From Argyresthia goedartella (Eukaryota; Arthropoda; Insecta; Lepidoptera; Argyresthiidae), in the NCBI GenBank assembly GCA_949825045.1, contig OX463806.1:39580208-39644207 (forward strand): 64,000 bases of DNA. The letters run 5' to 3'. This document shows, one piece after another, positions 1-13,500 of the stretch. The notes under the pieces were generated by a model, which was not told where the DNA came from, ran no database searches, and worked only from the letters and a program-made list of their open reading frames with translations. A program made the position numbers and the translations under genes. Within the stretch, counting starts at the first letter, position 1, and each line of letters begins with the position of its first letter.

Positions 1-1250
1 TTGAAATGGACCTGCTTCTGGACATTTTGTCGATTGTTCTCATCTAAATGCTTCTCTTCATTTATCTAGCAACAAATACGATTGCCTTACAGCTGACGTC
101 TTTGTAGTCCGTTAATTTCCTCCAATATCCTCTAGCATTTGTTGCAATCAGTGCTCTAAAATATTCTTTGTGGTGGTCTCATGGTCTGTCTTTGCCACAC
201 CGTGTCATGGCCTTGCTTGTTGTTGAGTCTAGACATGTGTAACTTACGATACATAAAAAGGATGTATAATCTTCCAAAAGTCAATTCACTCAGTAAATCA
301 TACATATACCAAATACATCTTTAAATCCTTAGCAAGTCAATTCACTCAGTAAATCATACATATACCAAATACATCTTTAAATCCTTAGCACTCCGGTTCT
401 CTATGATTTATGGAATCATGGCTGCATGAAGTAGGGCGCGAGTGAGCATCGTTTATGAAGGATGGCGTCGTCAATACAACAGCTTTTTTCTTGTGCAAAG
501 TAGAGCATGCATAAGGCAATGACTGTTTGAATTTTCATCAGACCCTATTTGGGAAACGATTTCTTCTTTTATGGAGACAAAGTGCAAAATCATATTTTTG
601 TTTATTTATTTATTTGAATTTATCTGTGTTTTTGTGCAGGAGATGTATGATGTAGTTCTTTTTCTATTTTTGATCATTGAATTATTTTGGATTTAAAGAT
701 GTAAAAGAGTAATTTAAATCTTCTGAACAAAAAGATGTATAACTCTCTGTTCCTTGAAAAGATTTAAATGTGAAATTTAGACATGCGGTCTAAGTGCTGA
801 CAAAATTTCACTGTTCATGCGGACTGACAGCCGTAATGAGAACAAACCTGATCATGTTTACCTTAATTCATCAAATAATGGTTCTATCCCAGTTTCATTA
901 AGTGTAACAAGTCATAAAAGAAATGTCTCTGAAATGAAGCTCAGGTTTTATGGATTTAAATAATGATGCCAAAATGCCAATGATTCATTTTCTACTGCTA
1001 TCATTTTAATTCATTGAGTTAAATAAGATAAGATAGTATGCTTTATTTATTATTTGTAGTAGAAATAGCTGCCAAGACAATAATATTTCACCTAACTAAT
1101 TTGTTTGCTATTAACACTATATTTATTAAAGCTTTCTGTGTTTATTTTGATTTGCTAGTTTTCTGTGTTTACTTTGATTGGTATCACACACATAAAATTT
1201 ATTGCTTTTGCTAACAGTAACATTATAACACAGTTAAACTCTGTAATCAT
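1..1250. other. upstream sequence, no gene recognised
   Basis: AT-rich sequence without convincing coding potential. It contains a perfect 56-bp tandem duplication (280-391) and an imperfect repeat of a TTCTGTGTTTA motif (about 1130-1175). It could hold the promoter or be intron of an upstream first exon; I cannot tell which. Confidence 0.5.
280..391. repeat. 56-bp tandem duplication
   Basis: The 56-bp unit starting gtcaattcactcagtaaatc occurs at 280-335 and again at 336-391 with essentially no differences, indicating a recent duplication. Confidence 0.9.
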
Positions 1251-1359
1251 TTATTTATATTTTAGGGGAATACCTACCGACCTGGTTTTGCTGTAGTGCA
1301 AAATGTCTGTATTGGTCAGGACACTTTGGAGCAAGCGGTAGTGCGTGTCAGCGGCAGCG

Positions 1360-1541
1360 ATGGAGGTGGCTGCGCGTGCGCTGGACGTGCTGCCGCTGCT
1401 GCAGGAGCGCGTGGCGGCGCTGACAGGCGGCCGCGACCGCCGTGGCGGGCCCATCGTGCACTTCCCGCCCAACCCGAGGCGGGACCGCATCGCGCCAGAT
1501 GACTACAGGCGGCTGCTGCACTATCTCATTAGTATACCTAG
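1360..1541 (+). CDS. trio: trio exon 1: start of CRAL-TRIO/SEC14 domain
   Basis: Residues 1-61. It contains [20 protein letters not shown], the hallmark N-terminal segment of the Trio/Kalirin SEC14 domain, followed by [16 protein letters not shown] once joined to exon 2. The ATG at 1360 has G at -3 and G at +4, a good Kozak context. The donor is gtatgt at 1542 and leaves phase 2. The frame is open upstream through 1345, and a cag at 1349-1351 could instead be a splice acceptor, so this may be an internal exon whose true start lies further upstream. A short out-of-frame ATG ORF (1301-1339) precedes it. Confidence 0.9.
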
Positions 1542-4500
1542 GTATGTGGTGGTTGGCGTCTGGACTCTGATTATGCTACTAAGCTAGATTAAAACTGACG
1601 GGTGTGTTCTTGTGACATTATTATGGTGTGAGACTGCAGTGCGAGGTCTACATAGCATGTATTGTGGTCGCATCCACATGGGCACACTTCTGCAGGAACC
1701 TACATAGTTAAGCGTTGTGGGTGCAATGGCCATGAGATAAAAGTACTATGCAAAGAAGGTCTTTTATGTTTTATGACCATAATGACTAATCTAAATCATT
1801 ATATTTTAATTTTGATTAAAAAAAATAAAATCTTTATTGGAGTATGAGAGAAACATCAAACTAAGCAATATTTCATTCCACAGTGACCCAGTAAGGACAC
1901 ACGGGTTTACAATACTCATCGACATGCGAGGCTCGCCATGGGCCGTCATTAAACCAATACTGAAAGTTCTGCAAGAACACTTCCCCTCATCCGTCCATCA
2001 GGCGCTCATAGTGAAACCTGATAATTTTTGGAAGAAACAACGCACAACTATAGGAGCACATAAGTACAAGTTTGAGGTAAGTGTTTGTGTCATGTTAGGT
2101 TAATCAGTTGGAAATGTGAATAAAAGATTGTAATTTTGTATAACGAAAAAAGTTAAAAAGCTGCTGCTGATCCGTATGTGACATAGTGTAAAGATATTAT
2201 ATAATTATTTTGTTTTGATAAATCTCGAGACATTATCATAGCATTTTGATTCGTAAAAAAATAATATCGAGTTTAGAATTCGGTTTCGCGGCGATTGTCT
2301 CCTTGCTCTCGCTTTCTGTGTGGCCGGCGGTGTGTCTGCGTTCCATACATTTGCCTAAGTATTTCATGGAATGTTTTAATCACATTCTTTGCTATCACAT
2401 TCTTGCATGCACGCGGTACTCGAAGTCCCCAACGCAAATGAAAGTTTTGATGACATTGTATGCTAAGTAATTTTAATTAATTATTATTTTCTTTCAGACA
2501 ACTATGATTAGCTTAGAAGCACTGCCGAAAGTAGTAGACACCTCACAGTTGACTACCGATTTAGAAGGAACTCTCCAATATGACCACGCCCAGTGGATTG
2601 ATCTGCGATTAGTGAGTATAATTATAAGGTCATAAATAATAATAATAAATTGAGCCCATTAATGTTCCCACCGCGGGGCAAAGGCCTTTACCCAGATACG
2701 AGTAAGATTAAGCCATACTCCACCACGCTCGCTCAATCTGGCTGGCTGGCTGGTTGCTGGAGGGGTTTTACGACCACTACCACGTAGCGATAGTAGCCGG
2801 GACCTAAAGCTTAACGTGTCATCCGAAACACTGAACGTCTGTTTAATGTACTTAAATAAATAAATAATCTCATTGGTACATGATTCGAACCTGCATCTCA
2901 TGTGAAGAAAGCGTGAAACCCATTAGACCACGGAGCTCTTTCATAAGCATAAGGTTTTTTTTTATAAGAGTTTATGGCTTGGTAACGAGACCTTTAAGCC
3001 AAGTCTTTTGGTTGTCTATATATCCTATGTTTTAATTATAAGGTACAAATTAATGTTACTCTCTTCAATCTTTAGTAGGTAAGGTAGTATCTCAATTATA
3101 TTATTGCTGTCCATATCCAACGATCTAGCAAAGGCGAAATATCAATATCTTCTAACATGGAGAATGTTACTCTGCTTGCAGTTACAAAAGCCTATTTATG
3201 AACTGCCGGAAAGGAATCTCCTCCCATCTTCGACTCCTCGCCTTCCAGTTTTCTACAAGTCCTTGCGAACTCTTAGGTGCGAAGCCCACTGAACAGACAA
3301 GACACAGACCTCGCTTGCACGGCATGCCTTTTTGGGTACCCAATCCTTAAAGTCCGATAGCATAGTACACGCGCCTTAGAAAACTAAAACTGTAAATGGT
3401 GTAATATCCACACAGACATTAGAAGAGCTGATGTGGCAAGCCGGCGAGCTGCTGGACCGCCTCGACGACTTGCAGGAAGACGTTGGGCGCGCGGACTTCG
3501 CGGACGACGTGACTGGTGCCAGGCGCGCCATCGACGCACACGCAGACATCAGTAAGCGCCTCGCTAAGGTGCCTGTGGATGAGCTGGAGGCGCAGGGTAA
3601 ACCTATGTTTTAAAGTAGACTAAAATAAAAGTAGTGAAATACTACAGTGTTATAGAGGGAGATAAGGATTTCCTCGAGTACACTAGGATTCACTGTGTAG
3701 AGGATAATAGGCTCTATTGAAGAGCAGAAGTTTTCATGTAGGTATAAACACGACTTTTAAACCCGTTGTGTGCGACATGCACACGAAGAAGACAGTGGAC
3801 GTGCAACAAGGATTCCATTGTAATATTACAATGGAATCCTTGTTGCACGTCCACTGTCGTCAACAACACCATTCTGTCGCGAACCCTGGAAGTGAATAGT
3901 AAATAGTGCAATTGGTTGAATGAAATCATAATTCCCTTTTATTGCAATATCTTTGCAAACACCCCTAGAGCCACGCCATTCCACATATGGGGTGGCATAG
4001 GCTCAGTCGCGCCCTTGCAGCATCTCTACCATTAGATATTCTTTTTATGAGATCCTAATAATACACAATACTGTTTTAGGTGTGTAACAAGTGCTGATAG
4101 TTAAATTCATCATAACAACACTTGAATGTACTGGGGAATGGTTATTACAGATATGGTCCTGATTTTCTTATGGCTATTTCTCGGTTCTCAAATGAATCAC
4201 TTAATAATTTGTGGGTCATGAGAATTGGTTGTAATACGAGGCCGTACATAATTTAAATCGATTAAGGATCTGCCCTTGTTTTACAAAGTAATATGCAACA
4301 TACTCTCTGTAAGGATGTGTAATCGAGGCCCCATCCTCGTGGCTATTGCATCAGACACTGCGAATGCAATATGATATCAATGCGAAAGCTACAAAAACAT
4401 AACGCTCGCGTAACATAGTGAATGGAATTCAATATTTCAGTGAAAGTTGATTAATTCTTAGGGTACCTCGTTTACACATATTTATGATTTCACATGGCGC

Positions 4501-7500
4501 TTGTGCATTCAGCGATCAAACGAATTATAAGAATCTCCGAAGATTTGACACTATCCCATTATTGACCTGCGCCGACTCATCAAATCGACTCGTTTTTGCT
4601 TCAAGTAAAAATTGTAGTCGCTTTCAAACACCACTATTTGATTGAGCTTTTGTAAATTAAAATGAAAACTATAATTATCATTCCGAGTCATGTAACGAAG
4701 CAATTATCCGGCCTCGGCTGAATGGAACCCGACTAGTTACAACGGCGACGTCTTATGATGCCGGACAAGCTAGATAACTGGCACATTACAGACGAGTTTT
4801 TCATGTAAGTAAATAGTCGAAAATTCAGTCATTTCATAACTTCGCCAGTTGTAATACGAACATGTCTCGAAGAGGTTGAATAGTCAGTAGTTCTGGGAGA
4901 AGTGTGTTATAAAATTATGTGTTGGGAGAATTGTTTTTGGTTCACTGAAGGTGTGTATGATCAAGTATTCAATTCGCTTGAATTCGCACAAAGCAACAAA
5001 CAGTGTCCGGTAATGGTGAAACGGTTATTGGTGCCTTCCCGTGTGTTGCGTGATCCCGCATCGAGTTACGTTAGGTCGCAAAAAGAAGACTCAATTTATG
5101 TCAACATTCACAATAGTATGTCATTAGCGCACCCAGTTACATCATGACATTTTGATCTTCGACCCTATAATCCCTATTGAAAAATTGAACGGCATAAAGT
5201 ACGAAAAATTAAGAGAACTGGACAACAAATATACAATGTGTTTACATATTCATATTTCTATACACTGCACACACGCAGAGTTATGTGCATAACTTTGTAA
5301 CAAATACTCAAGTGACCTACGTATAGTGCATATCTGCCCCACGAATGATCAACGATCACAGACCAAGATCGGTAATTGCCAGCGATTTCACATTTAAATG
5401 CTATGTAATAGAAATGCTTATGGCGAATTAAATGTGTACTTAACTATGTATTTGTTTTCGCATCTCATAAACAGAACGACACAAAAGGCACAATAATGAT
5501 TTTAAAGCGACGCATTTTGATAGACGACCTCTGTGGCGCAGCGGTTGTGGTTCTGTCTACCATGCGAGAGGTTCCGGGTTCCATCCCTGGCTGGGGCTAA
5601 AAAAAAACCCCAGGTCTTGGATGTTTACAACCTAGGTTATGCAGAACATGTTGATGATGATAAGGTGGGACGCCCGCTGAACCACAGGTGGGTGATCGGA
5701 CCTCTATCGTGACTATTTCACACAATTCCCAGTATTTGGGCACTGGTTACTGTTGGTTCGACAGATGACCCTCCCCAAATCATCTTGTTCGCTTAATGAA
5801 TTCTAGGATGTCGCTAAACTTTAAGTTTGACAAATCATCTGCTTTAATGTTATCCATCCTTAGTGTTCGCCATCTTATGTTTGAATACATTACGCGTTCT
5901 CCCAAGAAGTGCTGGCTACTTTCTTCCAAGCCACAGTGAGGGCATGATGGGCCTTGTACGAGCTTTAATAATGATAGGTGTCAATAGTTTGCAGTGACCT
6001 GTCACCACACATACCGGTGTTGCTGAGTTTTCTCTACTGAGAATAAGTACCTTTTTGGGATCTTTTCTTAATAAACATCTTAGACTGCCTACAGTCTTTG
6101 GTGTTCTTCCACTCTAGATTTGCGTCTCACGTAGCTACCATGTTGAAAATGAAAATTATTTTTGACAGTCGCTGATATAGGTAATATTGGTTCTGGTCCA
6201 ATAAAACGCTCATCATCGCCGTTTCTTGCTAGCTCATCTGCTTTTCATTACCTTGAAGCCCTTCATGTCCGGCGACCCATGCGATAACTATTTCTGATGT
6301 TTTTCTCAAAGCGTTAAGACCTGCCTTACACTCTTTGACTATTGCAGATTTATTCATAGGTTGCCTGAGCGCCTTTAAAGCTGCTTGACGTCTTAATAAA
6401 TGACTACGGTCTTATTTTTGATTACTGGTGTTTCCCTCAGTGCTTCAGCACAATCTGTTATGGCATAGATTTCCGCTTGGAACACGCTGGCGAATAGCCC
6501 CAAGGCAAGGCTAAGCATGTTCATGATAGTGTCAATATATTCATCACGGTCTCAAACAGCCATAACGATAGCCGACCTCCGATAATAGTTGGTATACAAA
6601 GAGGATTCCTTACGACTTGACTAATGGTTTGGTCGTCAGGCGAGCGAGTGCTGCAACGCCTAGAAGCGGCCGAGGCTGCGTCGAACGAGGCGAGCGGCAG
6701 CGCTGGTGACGCGCCCGCTGCCTTCCACTGCGGCTCGCCGGCCGCCGTGCGCACGCAGCTGGCCGCCGTGCGCAGTGCGCACGCGCACGCGCACAAGCTC
6801 TGGCAGCACAAGAAGATGCAGCTCGACCAGTGCTTCCAGCTGCGGCTGTTTGAGCAGGACTGCGAGAAGGTGAGTGTTTTGCGAATCGACACGTTGTTTT
6901 TGATTTTCCACATACTGTTGCGAAATTGTTATATTAGGTCCGGTCCTTACATATGAAATTGGCGTTTTGCATGGGAGGAACATAAAGTCGTTTTTTTTTT
7001 TAAATATAATATATTTATTTAATCAAAGTATGTACCATTGCTATCTATGCACTTTTGCCATCTCATAGGTAGTTCTTCGATCCCTTTACTAAAAAAAACA
7101 TTCGGACGTGAATCAATAAAATCTTTGAAGGCGTTTTGGACTGCCCCATCGGAGTTGAATTTTTTCCCTTTCAAGAAGTTATCCAAATTTCGAAAAAAAT
7201 GGTAATCTGTTGGAGCAAGGTCCGGAGAGTACGGTGGATGTCTAAGACATTCCAATTGAAGATCCTCTAATATGTAGCCGTCTGTTGTGCAGTGTGTGGT
7301 CTAGCGTTATCATGAAGCAGCAGTGGCCTAGAGCGATTGACCAGCCTCGGTTTAGCAGCTAGCTTTTCCATCATGATTTGCAGTTGCTGACAATAGACAT
7401 CTGCCGTAATCGTCTGGCCAGATTTAAGAAAGCTGTAGTGAACGACACCAGCACTCGTCCACCAAACGCTCACAAGTAACTTTTTTGGAGTCAATTTTCG

Positions 7501-10500
7501 TTTGGAGTGGTCATGGTTTGGCTGGTTCGGCAGGGTTCAGCCATTGCGATGAGCGCTTCCGATTATCGTACAGGATCCACTTTTCATCACAGGTAATGAT
7601 TCGATTTAAAATCCTTTCATTATTGTGCCGGGTGAGTAATGCAACGCAGCAGTCAACGCGCGTTTGTTGATTTGCTTCACTCAGTTCGTGAGGTACCCAC
7701 CTTTCAAGCTTTTTCACCTTCCCAATTTGCTTCAAGTGGATTAAAACAGTTTTATCATTAACACCGCAGCCTGCAGCTAACTCGGACGTGGTTTGCGATA
7801 GATCCGCTTCCACAATAGCCTTCATCTCTTCATTATCAACTTTGGTCTCCGGCCGTCCACGGGGCTTGTTCTGAAGGTCGAAATTTCCAGAACGAGAACG
7901 AAAAACAAAAACGCACTGTGTTTTCTATTGCGGCACCGTCGCCATACACATAATTAATCCTTCGAGCCGTTTCTGCAGCACTGGTGCCACGGTAGAACTC
8001 GTAGTAAATAACGCGATATTTCAAGTTTTCCATTTTGTAAGCTGAGTGACGCAAGAAAAAAAACAAATGAATTACAATTTTAGAAACACAAATACATGAG
8101 TGAATAGCTGTATAAATTTGAATTGGGAATTCCTAACCATAGAGGAGATATTTGAGATCAAAGTGGCCAGTACGGCAAAACGCCAATTTCATATGTAAGG
8201 ACCTAGTAATGGGGAGAGGAAAGGAAAAACTATATTATTTTGGAAAATCAAAAATATAGATAAGATAATTCATATACGTATAATTCACAAATTTCTCTGT
8301 ATACTGTTATAGGCTGATATGGTACGGGTTGCTCAGATTTTCAATTGATGCGATCTCATAGTATCGAAGAGTCTCCAACGAGGGGCACCAGAACTATCTT
8401 CGTAATCGAGCAAGATCGAATTATTCTAAATGTGTTACAACTTTCTACTTAACAGTGGGTACAGGAAGTTGGATAATACAAAATGGTGTATTTCAAAGCT
8501 CTTATTCTCCTTAGATGCTGGAGTGGATCGTGAACCACCGCACCGCGTTCCTCGCCACGTACGTAGAGATCGGACGCTCGTGCTCGGCCGCCAAGCGGCT
8601 GCAGGAGGAGCACGCGCGCTTCGCGGGCGCCTGCGCGGGCGGCGGCCGGCCCAGCGTGGCGCGCGTCACCACGGCGGCGCGTCGGCTGGCGGACAAGCGA
8701 CACTATGCGGAGACGCACATCACCTCGCTGGCGCATCGGCTCGAACGCGCTTATAAGCAGCTGTCTGCCGGTGAGACTGGCGGCTCTCACCACACTCCAA
8801 ATTATTCATCTGACTTCTCATTGCTAGCAAAAAGCTTTCCGCGAAAGTTTTTGTACCTGAAATATAGGACTTCAATCACTTTAATGATGACTTATGAATG
8901 TTGAGGACGCGGGAGATGTATGCCCGGATTGTAGTCGTTTTTAGCACAGATATCGAGAGGTAGGTTGAGGGGCGTTGCACGTGCGAACAAATCTAGCCCC
9001 GATAGTCTTCATATTAAAAATTCTCGGTAGTCACCGGGCGACCGCAATGACGAATTCATGTTCAAAAATAGAAGCGGGATTGTGAACTCGAAGAACGGCG
9101 GAGTAACATATCACTTGTGAGTCTCATTCCAACTATTATTTCTTCTTAAAATTATTACGGAAATAAATCATTCACAAAAAATTCGTCACGTGATCAATAA
9201 AGTGACAATGTCATGTTGTTCTCGCTAGGTTTATTATCCATTGCTTGTTTTGTATCTTAATTTCACTACATATTGCCAAGCTAACACGCAATGAATATTT
9301 CACACTTATCTAAATACGAAACTAAATATGCTTCGAGGTACAGAGGCGAACTGTTAGACGCACGCAGAGACGACGTATAGTGATGGGAATAGTGAAATTG
9401 AGAATTATGCTTTTGAATCGATGGAAAGAAATAGATTTTTTAGCAACTCGAACAAAACCCATTGGGTAATCATCTAATATTACTAATCAAAGCTCTAATG
9501 AGAAGATATACTAATATAAGACAGCATTTCTTAGCAAAAAATGCTACGCCTAAATTGTCAAAACGCCAAGTTCTTAATAAATATTTACATTTTTCTTGTC
9601 AATAGGTAGTATTGTACTGTACAGGGTTATACAGAAAGGCTATATATGCCGAGAGCGGTTGTTTAGACATCAATCTGATCATCCTTCTCTATTAAAACGA
9701 TTTGATCAGAACAACATTATTTTTCACTTTGCAGTACATTTTGGGCCGAGCGGTCAGCTGATTTGTATGGGGAAGTAAAAAATAACGTTTCTCTGATCAA
9801 ATGAGATGCATTGAGAAAGTTGTTCAAAATCATGTCCCAAACAATCCTTTTCGGCTTGGCACCCCGTTATGTGTTACAGCCTGTAAACATAGTAATAGAT
9901 ATTTCTTGTGAAATAAATATGTCATATTAACAAACAAAGTATTATTTTATTTATATAATCCGGCATAGATACCACTGTCTATAAATTATAATGGATTGAT
10001 GATACACGCTGTCCTTGCAATGTCCCAGCACTAGCTCGGCTAGCTAGTGTACCTGCGGTAGTGTGGGTGTGTTCGGACGATAGGTGCATGACATTACACT
10101 GACCAATAAATGACGAAGGATTGATGTATGAGTGGTGTAGATGTGTGCGTGTTCTTAATTTTCGGCGACACTGGTTCCGATACAAGCTTAGCGCCAAGGG
10201 CCTATCTCTCGATATCTGTGGTTATTAGTCTCTGCCTACAAACCAGCTTGAGTGTCAAGCATCGAAAACTGCTCTCTCCTCAGGCCTAGAGGAGCGTTCA
10301 GCCGTGCTCTCTCTCTCCGTCGTGTTCCACCACAAGGCCGAGGCATACGCGTCTGCCGTCGGCGGGTGGGGCGCCCAGTGCACTGTGGCGCTGCAGCTGG
10401 CGACGGGTGCGGGCGGCGGCGCGGCGGGGGGCGGCGGCGCGGGTGGTGGCGCAGCGCCCTGCGGAGACCCGCGCGCACTCGAGCAACACGCGCAACGGCA

Positions 10501-13500
10501 TCGCCAGCTCTATGAGCACATGTGTCAGGTGAGGCTCATATCAGTCGGCAGACCACATCTGCCAGCTGCTACATAGTCGGATGAGGTAGCGATGATTGCA
10601 GGAAAACAATGCACAGGACCGAGTTAAATGGCGTGTACCTCCACAGCATGTTCTCTGACAGACTGATGATATTTATGATGAGCAGCGACATATGTGCAAG
10701 CCCAGCGAATCGGGTATTTGTATATAAAACCATTTCTGCAGTTGGTAATATTATGTACATTACAGAAGGGGAAGGTATAAGGTATCTTGCATATAGGTGA
10801 CGAGCTCTTCAATATCGGAATACCGATGTCACGGCGTGCGACTGTTTGCACTGTTAGCATCAAAATTAAATTATTATAGCCGCATCTCAATGAACTTGAA
10901 TGAATGCAGTATAATTATTACATTGCAATATTTTGTTCATGTGTTTACAATTGTTGTATGATATGTATCTCTATGAATGTATGTACAGTACATTTGTATA
11001 CAGACTCACTCTTCCGTTTCTAACCCATGTTTATAATGCCTTGTATTTTGTCGCAGGCTTACACGGAGGTGCATTCTACGAGCAAGAAGCTGCTGTACCA
11101 ATTGGATCACTTGGTTCAAGTGTGTCATCAGACGGACCCAGATGTAAGATCATTAAATCTAGTAATAATGAGGTGCAAATACCAATACAAAATTGTTGAA
11201 TTAACCAAGAGGACAAAACAAAAGAGGAACGGAAAAAAGGAAAAGAGATTTAATTATGCACCTCGCACTAGGTGAAACCTGCATCGTCCTGAAACTCATT
11301 CCCTTAGCTTAGGTCAGGGTTAATGGCATAGGAGAGCATACAATGTCAATTCAAATTGACTGAGCATTGTGCATTTAAACCATTTCAAGCAATGCAATTA
11401 CTTCTGCACATTGAGCGACACTATTAATAGTGCGAGTTATTGTGTTGCGAACGTTCTTCAATCCGCTTCTTCCGTACTCGTCCGTGAGCACGCCACGCGA
11501 ATTCACGCGAAAAAAGTGTTCTGTGTCATATAACTTCTGAATGCATGAAAGCATCAAGTGAAAACAAAAATTATTCTACTATATGGTTAGAGAAAGGGAA
11601 TACTGTAATCCTCTAGCGAAAATTAGCAGCAGCTTGTTTCCAATCACTACTGGGTACCATCCTCCTCCTTTGGTATTAACTTCTCCGGTCCACTCCTTCC
11701 CCATCACACTACTATGCCGCACTACCGGTCCGGTGCCAAAAAACTCCAGGTAATGTGGATTAGTAGTACTTACCTAGAGGTGTCATATGCCCAGAATGAC
11801 AGTCTTTGTGTCCCCAGCAGAACGACGGCTCGATGAGCGGAGCGAGCAGCGGCGGCGGGGACCCGGCCGCCGACTACAGCTCCGGCGCGAACCACGTGCT
11901 AGCAGTCATCCACCAGATCCTCGGTCACCACCGGGCGCTCGAGGCCCGGTACCACCAGGCGCGGCTGAAGCTGCACCAGCGCCTCGCCCTGCTGCTGTAC
12001 AAGGAGGACTGTCGGCAGGTAATATTCGCCACATGACCAGACCCTCGGCCACCACCATGCGCTCGAGGCCCCGATACCACCAGGCGCGGCTGAAGCTGCA
12101 CCAGCGACTCGCCCTGCTGCTGAAGAAGGAGGACAGTCGGCAGGTAATATTCGCCACATGACCAGACCCTCGGCCACCACCGTGCGCTCGAGGCCCGGTA
12201 CCACCAGGCGCGGCTGAAGCTGCACCAGCGACTCGCCCTGCTGCTGAACAAGGAGGACAGTCGGCAGGTAATATTCGCCACATGACCAGACCCTCGGCCA
12301 CCACCGGGCGCTCGAGGCCCGGTACCACCAGGCGCGGCTGAAGCTGCACCAGCGACTCGCCCTGCTGCTGAACAAGGAGGACAGTCGGCAGGTAATATTC
12401 GCCACATGACCAGACCCTCGGCCACCACCGGGCGCTCGAGGCCCGGTACCACCAGGCGCGGCTGAAGTTGCACCAGCGACTTGCCCTGCTGCTGTACAGG
12501 GAGGACTGTCGGCAGGTAACATGCGCCACGTGCGAGCAGTCAGCCACCAGATCCGGTCTGGCGCCCAAAGCCCGGTACCAGGCGAAGTTTTGGAATCGAA
12601 TATCAAGTGCATAACTCGAGCACCGCTGTCCTATTCATAATATAGCGATTTCTATTAAATTTCCACTATTTCACAAGCAAGGACTATCATGGTGGAAGTT
12701 TGGAAAATTACACCTTATTTCATTTCAGGTTATCGAATGGCTTGAAGAGCACGGCGAAGTATTTCTCCAGAAGAACTCTGCGATAGGAAGGAATCTCCAT
12801 AAAGCGAGGGTTTACCAGAAATCTCACGAACATTTCGAAAATGTTGCACAAGTACGTATAATTCACTTTGAAAATTTTCCTTCTCGTATTGCAAGTACAT
12901 TCAGCAAAGCGCACAAATGACGACGTACTGCCGGAATAAAACTATCTGGCTAGTGTGCGTTATGTTGTTAGCTAACGAGATTCAATATATTTTTCTAGGA
13001 ATTCTGTATTTTGTCTTTTTTTTACTTTTGGTCAGCTTTTTGAGTCAAATACTCCTTTATTGTGTAAGATACTCCTTTGTTATTGTGTAAGTTAATTTCG
13101 TAAGTTCGTTTATTGAGTAGAAAACATGAAATGATTTTATTGTTGGGTTCATTTTCACGTAAATATTTTTTTGACCTATAGAGCGACATTGTCATGTAAT
13201 TTATATAATGTACAAAGCTCTTTAAATAAAGATTTAAAAAAAATAACTTAAATCATGTCGAATAGATTACATTACTTTTGGGTTCAAACTGACAGTTGAC
13301 AGTTTGGTGAGAAAATATCCACCAGCGGAATAGTCGTCCGGGAAGGGATTCGATATTGGACATGGTACAATAAATCTAGGAACATGTCTGAAGTTGTATA
13401 TGTCACCGCAAGATTGTCAAAACCTTTAGTTTATAAATAATATTTTTTCGCTTGGAAAGGGAAGGGAGACTTTGCAGACTTTTTCATTTCACGTTACTTT

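Noticed and set aside
3714..3929. Two opposite-strand frames sharing the same internal peptide
   Set aside because: The identity is a by-product of the perfect palindrome at 3791-3858, not a gene pair.
6521..6983. Antisense frames of 130 and 107 codons over exon 5
   Set aside because: Shadows of the conserved + strand spectrin exon, carrying no motifs.
8430..8793. Alternative-frame ORFs over exon 6
   Set aside because: Only the frame from 8515 matches Trio; others are GC-rich shadows.
11899..12612. Long - strand frames of 237, 220 and 182 codons
   Set aside because: They are antisense shadows of the exon 9 tandem array; their periodic sequence comes from the 124-bp repeat and they match no family.
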